A DNA stretch of 64,000 nt, taken from contig CAIYQO010000273.1 in the NCBI GenBank assembly GCA_903928345.1, positions 1 to 64,000 of the forward strand. Reading direction: 5' to 3'. Source of the stretch: an uncultured bacterium. Its GTDB lineage: Bacteria > Armatimonadota > Hebobacteria > CAIYQO01. Below, piece by piece: positions 59,401-64,000 of the stretch (position 1 is the stretch's first letter; each line of letters begins with the position of its first letter). A program made the position numbers and the translations under genes. A model generated the notes under the pieces. That model was given only the letters and a program-made list of their open reading frames with translations. It did no database searches and was not told the DNA's origin.

Positions 59401-60385
59401 CCTTGATAACCAGGTTGCCTTCGTAGCATCCGGGCAGCAGCGTGCCGTCGGGCGCGAGGAGATCCGCCAGCCCGGCGATCTTTTTCGTCACCGCCAGCGC
59501 GGTGGTGTCCGTCCGATACGGCGCGCCGTCCAGGCGGTACTCCACGCTCAGCGCGCCGACCACGGGGCGGGTGGTCGGCGGCAGCGCCACATCCCAGGCC
59601 GTCAGCGCGCCGGGTTGCAGGGTGTCCCGCGCGGTCTGCGTCCACAGCAAGGCGCCATCGCCCGCACGCAGCGTCATCACCCGCGTGAGCGCCACGGGGG
59701 CCAGCGCCGAGTTATTCGTCACCGTCAGGGTGAAGCCGGCCGTCACCGGCGTGCCGTCGGCCGTCAGCGGGTAGCGTCCATTCGGCACGTTGAGTTCCAG
59801 CGGAGCGATGGTCAACGGGGCCAAAATCGTCGGCGCGCCCACCAGTTTCCCGTTGTCCACCCGATTGGGCGGCAGCCACAAGCCGTGCTCCATGGCGGGC
59901 AGCAGCGCCACCACGTCGAGGCTGCAGTCGTGCTTTTTCGGGCCGGGGCAGTAGAAGAAGAGCGTGTAGTCGCCGGCGTCCACCTTACCCGCGCTCACCG
60001 CCACCCACTGGAAGCCACGCCCGGAGTCGCCGGTGAAGCGGCCCAGCAGGCGCGCGCCGGGGTCGTCCTTCGTTTTGGCACCGAGGGGGGCCAGGTAGGC
60101 CTCGATGGGGCCGTTGTCGTTCGTCCACGGCTCGTCGCGCAGGTAGAGCATCGCCGCGGGCAGCGTTTGCGGCACGTGCAACGTCACGGAGCGCCAGTGT
60201 CCCACGGCGCCCCACCACCCGATGCCGGCGCCGCCCGACGCCAACGGATCGGGCCGCAACGCCCCCGGCCCCCCCTGCCCGCTTTCCACTTCCACCCACA
60301 CGCCCGGCATCGCCGGCACGTCCGCCGCCAACGTCAGGGGCGCCAACAGCAGACCAAGCAGGAGCAGCAACGATAAACGGTACAT
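56489..60385 (-). CDS. Large secreted beta-helix / FlgD-Ig / NHL-propeller protein
   Basis: 1298 residues. Signal peptide 1-21. About 25-170 is a beta-rich domain; 200-290 Ig-like; 308-508 a parallel beta-helix (repeats of VVLTRLVVH, ITDCRLW, LVDGCTGV type); 571-638 a FlgD Ig-like domain (ALGIFDGQERLVRTL ... WDGTDNLRHPVPHGKYTARAYQ); 655-1298 NHL-type beta-propeller units (VFDVSGD, KFGPDG, LALDAAGNLW). DVNGDGQVQADE near 1070 is a perfect EF-hand-like calcium loop. GGAGGT precedes the ATG. Likely cell-surface; may bind or cleave polysaccharide. Confidence 0.75.
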   Translation of the reverse strand: MYRLSLLLLLGLLLAPLTLAADVPAMPGVWVEVESGQGGPGALRPDPLASGGAGIGWWGAVGHWRSVTLHVPQTLPAAMLYLRDEPWTNDNGPIEAYLAPLGAKTKDDPGARLLGRFTGDSGRGFQWVAVSAGKVDAGDYTLFFYCPGPKKHDCSLDVVALLPAMEHGLWLPPNRVDNGKLVGAPTILAPLTIAPLELNVPNGRYPLTADGTPVTAGFTLTVTNNSALAPVALTRVMTLRAGDGALLWTQTARDTLQPGALTAWDVALPPTTRPVVGALSVEYRLDGAPYRTDTTALAVTKKIAGLADLLAPDGTLLPGCYEGNLVIKAPVKLEAATLWAFVLYGTVAVTGTKDVVLTRLVVHQDTADASPVLKVSNTTGCMITDCRLWSSLPPEQASQPSVLLVDGCTGVTVTRGMCLGSGNVVRLNRSREVQLHDAIVYPDQFVGAQYGRAMRFQETLSYQGLRADRCDGLVLDGCQLQAPGREGVALSLHDCPDVKSDRNVFWGVMSLSTPGVWTDRVARTLSDWRELSGQDNGSSTAALELVRAPLTGAERDPQGALTGTPTVRIPLPATPPAPDTTYALGIFDGQERLVRTLRSEVAWRAHGELAAHWDGTDNLRHPVPHGKYTARAYQVRLNVRQGWLGNSQPTFEQRFQHDMAGLYVAPDGRAYTNCGWDEMGREAAVYGPDGAVLTTLPDTHGWGNMGGSVVTASEQYIFAATELSHVDDPRGFPPKGETWYGVKRYTRDGKVAAWPDGKGAWWKNQFVVGSKPCVVGLAARDGKLYIADAVAHQVHVIDQETMKEERAVAVARPGALALDAAGNLWTLSPATADQGPSIMRVTPEGKQTLAIPDVGKPVAIAVDAKGRVLVADNATAQVRIFDVSGDTAKQVGTLGEAGGVWGGATPGATGDLRFHDLTGVGADAAGNVWVGMANNGAELKKFGPDGTLIWKKEGLTFVDGAAADPASPEDVYTKDEHYRLDYATNSPAWRYAGFTHPRGVDDPRDHDSYASAQCARIGGKTFVYLCPMYSQNFAIFRVDGEQARPVGMLQGGPRPKEWPPNQPNGRWAWRDVNGDGQVQADEFTTDGTTDAGSWNWHVDTNGDVWRGYDDGHILQLPCLGLDARNNPVYDWAKAVVLPTPAPFQRLRAVVHSPGDHALYVYGATADYLRHPADGWGPAGVVLARYDAQQHLRWQTLVDTTMNGMGCAVAGRLAFSTDLVQAEVQVFDAETGLKLGTLGPGKLCGYLGSWVDFPMSLQAVARKDGEVVVFNEDDWTTKVVLYRLKPEITPVGAPVAVRW

Positions 60386-60400
60386 GGGAACCTCCAATGG

Positions 60401-61462
60401 TTATACGCCGCGCATCACTTCATCGTGAAACGCCAGGTAGTTGGCGAGCGGCACGTTGTCTTCCAGCTCGGTGGAACTGCCGATGAGCAGGCGGCCTTCG
60501 GCACCGGTTTCGCGGATCATGCGGCGGGTTTCCACGCGTACGTCCTCCGGGGTGCCGGTCGGCAGCAGGTGCGTGACATCCAACCCGCCCACCAGGATGA
60601 GTTCCGGGTAGCGGCGGCGCAGCGCGTACAGGTCCATCCCGGCGGCCGACTCGATGGGGTTGAGCCCGTCGATACCGGCGGCGATCAGGTCGTCGACGAT
60701 ATCCATAATGTAGCCGTCAGAGTGGAAGATCACCGTCATGCCGTACGCGTGGCACTGCGCGCAAAGGGCCGCCACGTCGTCGAAGAAGCCCATTTCGTTA
60801 AAGGTCTCCCGGCTGAACATGAGCCGCTGCTTGTAGGCCACGTCGGAATAGATCATCGCCAGCGGGCTGTGTTCCCGGTGCGCGCCGAGGGTGACGGCGT
60901 CCCGGTGAATGCGCTCCAGCGCGCGCAGCCAGCGCAGCACCAACGCGCGTTCGTCCGCCCACAGGTAGGAGAAGATCTCCAGCCCGCAACCGCCGAAGAG
61001 CGCGTGATTGATCGCGGTCGAAGGCGTACAAAAGATATTGATGGTGCCGTCCAGGTGGGCATTGTACGCGCCTTGCTCCGCGCCGGTGCGCTGCCGGTCG
61101 GCGGTGGTCGGCGCGGGCGCGGCTTCCCATTCCTCCAGGTGCGCGCACAGCCAGCGTGCCCAGCTCTCGGCATCCGGCAGGGCGTGGTGGGAAATCCATG
61201 ACGTCCAACGCGCGGAGACATGGACATTGCCCAGGCTGTCCGTCGACTCCGTGCCCGGCGTCATCGGGGCAAAGATGCAGCGCGTGCCGTCTAGCGCGCG
61301 GCCCGCGGCGGTGAACATGGTCGCCAGGTCATCCGTGCCGTCCAGCGGTGCCTCGGCAAAATGCGCGATGACGGCATCGTTGCAGAGCAAATCGAAGATC
61401 GGCGTGCGCGCCGGACGCCGGCCGGCACAGGCCTGCTCGATCAAAGTACGCGAGTTTTGCAT
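60401..61462 (-). CDS. URO-D-family protein with HxD motif
   Basis: 353 residues, URO-D-like barrel. IFHSDGYIMDIVDDL contains His247 and Asp249 (H-S-D-G) where corrinoid methyltransferases have H-x-C, and LIYSDVAY and LILVGGLDVTHLL follow. Metal binding may thus use Asp instead of Cys. Start follows AAAGGA. It lies between the GH36 gene and the giant beta-helix gene on the same strand with small gaps, suggesting one operon for a modified glycoside. Confidence 0.75.
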   Translation of the reverse strand: MQNSRTLIEQACAGRRPARTPIFDLLCNDAVIAHFAEAPLDGTDDLATMFTAAGRALDGTRCIFAPMTPGTESTDSLGNVHVSARWTSWISHHALPDAESWARWLCAHLEEWEAAPAPTTADRQRTGAEQGAYNAHLDGTINIFCTPSTAINHALFGGCGLEIFSYLWADERALVLRWLRALERIHRDAVTLGAHREHSPLAMIYSDVAYKQRLMFSRETFNEMGFFDDVAALCAQCHAYGMTVIFHSDGYIMDIVDDLIAAGIDGLNPIESAAGMDLYALRRRYPELILVGGLDVTHLLPTGTPEDVRVETRRMIRETGAEGRLLIGSSTELEDNVPLANYLAFHDEVMRGV

Positions 61463-61490
61463 GGGTCGGTCCTTTACGCGGATATTCCGG

Positions 61491-63521
61491 TTATTCCACC
61501 ACCCGATACGTGATAAGTGCGGCCTGCGGGCGGTTGGGGCAGTGGATCGGGAAGCCGTCAGTGAGCAATACGTGCCCCGCGATGCGCACCGGGGGCGCGC
61601 CGTCGAGATCGGTCAGTTCGTATAGCGCGTCGGGGTGCAGGCCGTGCAGCGGGCGGCAGCACGACGCGTCGGGCGCCTCCAGCCGGCGGAAGGCCTGAAT
61701 GATGCCATAGCCCGTCTCCGGGCAGTTGAACTGCCAGGCCATCCAGCGCGTGCCGTCCAGGCTATACTCGGTCAGTGGATAATAATCGCCCAGGAAGGCG
61801 TCGGCCACCTGGCGCCACTCCGCCGTCGCGCGCCGGAACGCCGCCCAGTCGACCTCCGCGAGGAGTTCGCAAATGCGCTCCTGCCCGCAGTAGTGCTGCA
61901 TCGTCGCCTCGCACATTTCGCGCGGCATCAGGCCGATGGCGGGGGTGAGGTGGCTGCGCCGGTCGTAGTCATCCTCGACATACGCGACCCCGCCCATATA
62001 CGGCACCCAGCTCGCCAGCCCGTAGGTATGCCCCTGGTTGCCCACGCGCAGCGGGGTGGCATCGTCGGGCGAGAAGAAACGACCCTGCGGCGTTTGGAAG
62101 TCGCTGCGCAGCAGGATCACCGCCCGCCGCAACGTCTCCAGGTCGTTGCGCCGCCCGCCGGACGAGCAGGTGTCGATGATCAGGTTGGGATGCCGCCGGT
62201 GCAGTTCATCGAAAAAGGCCAGGTACCCCTGCACGTAGCAGTTTTCCGTCATCCCCTGCCGGTCGGGGGCATCGTTCGCGCGCCAGAAGGCCAGCGGATC
62301 GATATTGAAGTCCTGCCGGTACAGGTCCAGGCCGCGGTGGGTCAGGTAGTCGTCGATGAGTTCCGTCACCCAGGCGTGCGCCTCCGGATGGCCCAGATTG
62401 AGCAGCCGGTCGCCGTCGCCGAGGTGCAGGCACCACTCCGGATGGGTCTCCGCCAGCCAACTGCCCGCACTGACGCGTTCCGGCTCGAACCAGAGAATCA
62501 GCCCCATCTCCTCGGCATGCGCCTTGGCGGCCACCGCCTGAATGCCATGCGGAAAGCGCGCGGCGTCCGGTTCCCACGTGCCCACCTGGCTCCAGTGCTC
62601 CCCACACGGATACCAGCCGGCATCCACCCACCAGTAATCCAGCGCGATGCCGTTCCGGCGCCAGGTGTCGATGAAGTCGATCTGATTGGCCTCCGTTAGG
62701 TCGGGGCCGACGATCATCAAACTGGAGAGCACCGGCTTTGCCGCCTGCCCGGCCATGCGCGGTGTGTTGTGCGCCAGCATCCAGCGCCGCCACAAGTTTT
62801 GCGCCCGCATGGCCTCCCCCTGCCAGAAGGACAGCACGATCAGCGGCGCGCGCACTTCCTCGCCAGGGTGCAGCGTGAGCGCCGTCACCTCCTGCCCGGC
62901 GGTGAGGTGCAACGTGGCGGCGTCATCGCGGGTGAAGGTGGCGGCCCACTGGCCCGGCCAGCCGATGACGGCGATGACGCCGCCCCCGTCGAACTCCACG
63001 TTGTAAAACGGGTACGCGCCGTAGGTCGGGCGTCCTCCCGGCGGCGCGAACGTCTGCCGGCTGTCGGGGGCCAACGGCACCGCGTGCGGCTGATAGCTAC
63101 CCGGCGCCGTCAGATCGCCGTCCGCATAATGGAGCTGGAACTCCGTCGCCGTTGCGCGGGTAAGGGTGAGATCCAACCCCTGCAGGTCGGCGAGCAGCGG
63201 CGTGGACGTCTCCCCGAGATTCTTCCAGTAGACAGTCCATTCCACCGTGGGGAAATCGTCATACACCACCGCCACGCAGCGCACCTGCAGCACGCCGTCG
63301 GGAGCGTTCCAGACGATGGTGTATGACGTGCGGTGCGCGTCCAGCACGCAGCACAACTCATGCCGCGGCCACTCCGCCATCAACGGCACTCCGTCGGCGC
63401 CGTCGAGGGTAAAGGCAAACGGCACCTCGCCCTGCAGCGAAAAGAGCTGCCGGCGCAGCCAGGCATCGCGCCGGGCAAATTCCGCCGCCGTGGCGGTCGG
63501 GATCATGGTCGTCAGTGGCAT
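61491..63521 (-). CDS. Alpha-galactosidase, GH36
   Basis: 676 residues with no signal peptide. N-terminal beta-sandwich (to about 250), then the barrel: WWVDAGWYP, LWFEPERV, nucleophile Asp404 in LYRQDFN and acid/base Asp474 in LRSDFQ. It removes alpha-galactose from oligosaccharides in the cytoplasm. The start at 63521 is backed by GGGAG; the open frame runs further but with unrelated residues. First gene of the GH36/URO-D-like/propeller group. Confidence 0.92.
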   Translation of the reverse strand: MPLTTMIPTATAAEFARRDAWLRRQLFSLQGEVPFAFTLDGADGVPLMAEWPRHELCCVLDAHRTSYTIVWNAPDGVLQVRCVAVVYDDFPTVEWTVYWKNLGETSTPLLADLQGLDLTLTRATATEFQLHYADGDLTAPGSYQPHAVPLAPDSRQTFAPPGGRPTYGAYPFYNVEFDGGGVIAVIGWPGQWAATFTRDDAATLHLTAGQEVTALTLHPGEEVRAPLIVLSFWQGEAMRAQNLWRRWMLAHNTPRMAGQAAKPVLSSLMIVGPDLTEANQIDFIDTWRRNGIALDYWWVDAGWYPCGEHWSQVGTWEPDAARFPHGIQAVAAKAHAEEMGLILWFEPERVSAGSWLAETHPEWCLHLGDGDRLLNLGHPEAHAWVTELIDDYLTHRGLDLYRQDFNIDPLAFWRANDAPDRQGMTENCYVQGYLAFFDELHRRHPNLIIDTCSSGGRRNDLETLRRAVILLRSDFQTPQGRFFSPDDATPLRVGNQGHTYGLASWVPYMGGVAYVEDDYDRRSHLTPAIGLMPREMCEATMQHYCGQERICELLAEVDWAAFRRATAEWRQVADAFLGDYYPLTEYSLDGTRWMAWQFNCPETGYGIIQAFRRLEAPDASCCRPLHGLHPDALYELTDLDGAPPVRIAGHVLLTDGFPIHCPNRPQAALITYRVVE

Positions 63522-63635
63522 CGTGCATCGCTCCCGTAGGTAGTTCGTTAAGCTATTCGGCGGCGCAGCGGGCCTCCCCTTGCGTCCGATGTGGATTTCG
63601 GACGATTCGCAGCGCGCCACCGAACCGCCCGGCAC

Positions 63636-63665
63636 TTGCCCGCTGGTTGAGGTGCGGACTATACT
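63636..63665 (+). promoter_or_regulatory. Predicted promoter of the last gene
   Basis: TTGCCC at 63636-63641, 18-bp spacer, TATACT at 63660-63665, then GGAAGAG before the ATG at 63725. Confidence 0.5.
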
Positions 63666-63724
63666 GCTACGTATTGCATCCGGCGTAGATGGCGTGCCGA
63701 TACTGCCATCCGGAAGAGTGGGCT

Positions 63725-64000
63725 ATGCGTAACTATGGCTTCCTACCCTGGGTACTCGCCGTGCTGCTCCTCGCGGGGAGTGGGGCGGCGCGTGCGGCAA
63801 CGCAACCCGGCGCGCCCTCCTTCACGGAACCGTTCGCCCGGGACTCCTGCTGGAAGGCAGCCATTCCCGTGGATGCGACGTATGTGGATGTCCGGAACCA
63901 GTGGAAGAAGCTGGTGGTGCACTCGGCCGGCATCGCGGTGACGAAGTGGACGGTCGGCGTCTACCAGGCGAAAAGATCCGATCCGCGCGTGCACGTTCTC
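63725..64000 (+). CDS. Secreted protein, 3' end beyond the window
   Basis: The first 92 codons are open to the window end. Signal peptide about 1-24 (WVLAVLLLAGSGAARA), then a beta-rich start with AIPVDATYVDV and VTKWTVGVY. The 3' part is missing, so the family cannot be named. GGAAGAG and a promoter lie upstream. It is divergent from the GH36 operon and shares its intergenic space, possibly being co-regulated. Confidence 0.6.
   Translation, partial: MRNYGFLPWVLAVLLLAGSGAARAATQPGAPSFTEPFARDSCWKAAIPVDATYVDVRNQWKKLVVHSAGIAVTKWTVGVYQAKRSDPRVHVL

Overview
The window is a GC-rich chromosomal segment of a free-living diderm bacterium. An outer membrane is indicated by a lipid A disaccharide synthase (lpxB) and by a secretin. 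A prepilin of the H-x9-DG (DUF1559-like) type, two GH42 enzymes, a GH36 enzyme, a heparinase-like protein and several divergent uroporphyrinogen-decarboxylase-like (URO-D-like) proteins make Armatimonadota (or a neighbour such as Planctomycetota) the best guess. That placement is inferred from gene content only; there is no rRNA in the window. I saw no prophage, CRISPR array, tRNA or rRNA.

Layout. 0-7.2 kb holds a small secreted protein, an F420/NADP-type oxidoreductase, a broken-up dcw cluster (ftsW, murC, murB and a bitopic Pro-rich protein where ftsQ would be expected) and lpxB. 7.2-9.7 kb is a minus-strand ABC exporter operon with a DUF3299-like partner. 9.8-16.1 kb has a Gfo/Idh/MocA oxidoreductase, a CHASE4-PAS-PAS histidine kinase, a hemerythrin and a GH42 enzyme. 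16.2-21.8 kb is rich in type IV pilus or secretion parts: a secretin, a secretin N-domain partner, a DUF1015 protein and a prepilin with a PA14-like C-terminus. 21.9-26.7 kb holds housekeeping genes: Lrp/AsnC, glmU, prs, a small membrane protein and thiL. 26.8-29.4 kb is a three-gene phosphorylation cassette (VWA, PP2C and kinase with a zinc-binding tail) matching the TerY-P triad. 29.5-38.2 kb has an MFS exporter, a zinc-ribbon/GspG-like protein, a DRE-TIM aldolase, a second GH42, a nitroreductase, gatC, a URO-D-like methyltransferase and a sugar isomerase. 38.4-45.5 kb has a secreted metzincin-like protein, a heparinase-like protein and an M14-like peptidase. 45.8-52.7 kb has a carbon-nitrogen hydrolase, a REP-associated transposase, nadE, rsmI, an amidohydrolase, a nucleotidyltransferase and metK. 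52.8-64 kb has two more URO-D-like genes, ftsZ, an alpha/beta hydrolase, a 1298-residue secreted beta-helix/propeller protein, GH36, and the start of another secreted protein.

Two themes cut across the regions. First, the cell looks equipped to take up and dismantle plant or microbial glycans: GH42 x2, GH36, heparinase-like, Gfo/Idh, isomerase and URO-D-like genes. Second, the intergenic spaces carry many different palindromic repeat families. The clearest is a 130-150 bp long-armed inverted repeat present four times, each copy just 5' of a plus-strand gene. A RAYT transposase flanked by matching hairpins is the only mobile-element gene.

Starts were moved inward where a Shine-Dalgarno sequence or a family-typical N-terminus supports it. 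Several genes appear to be leaderless, with a -10 box 6-8 bases from the ATG.
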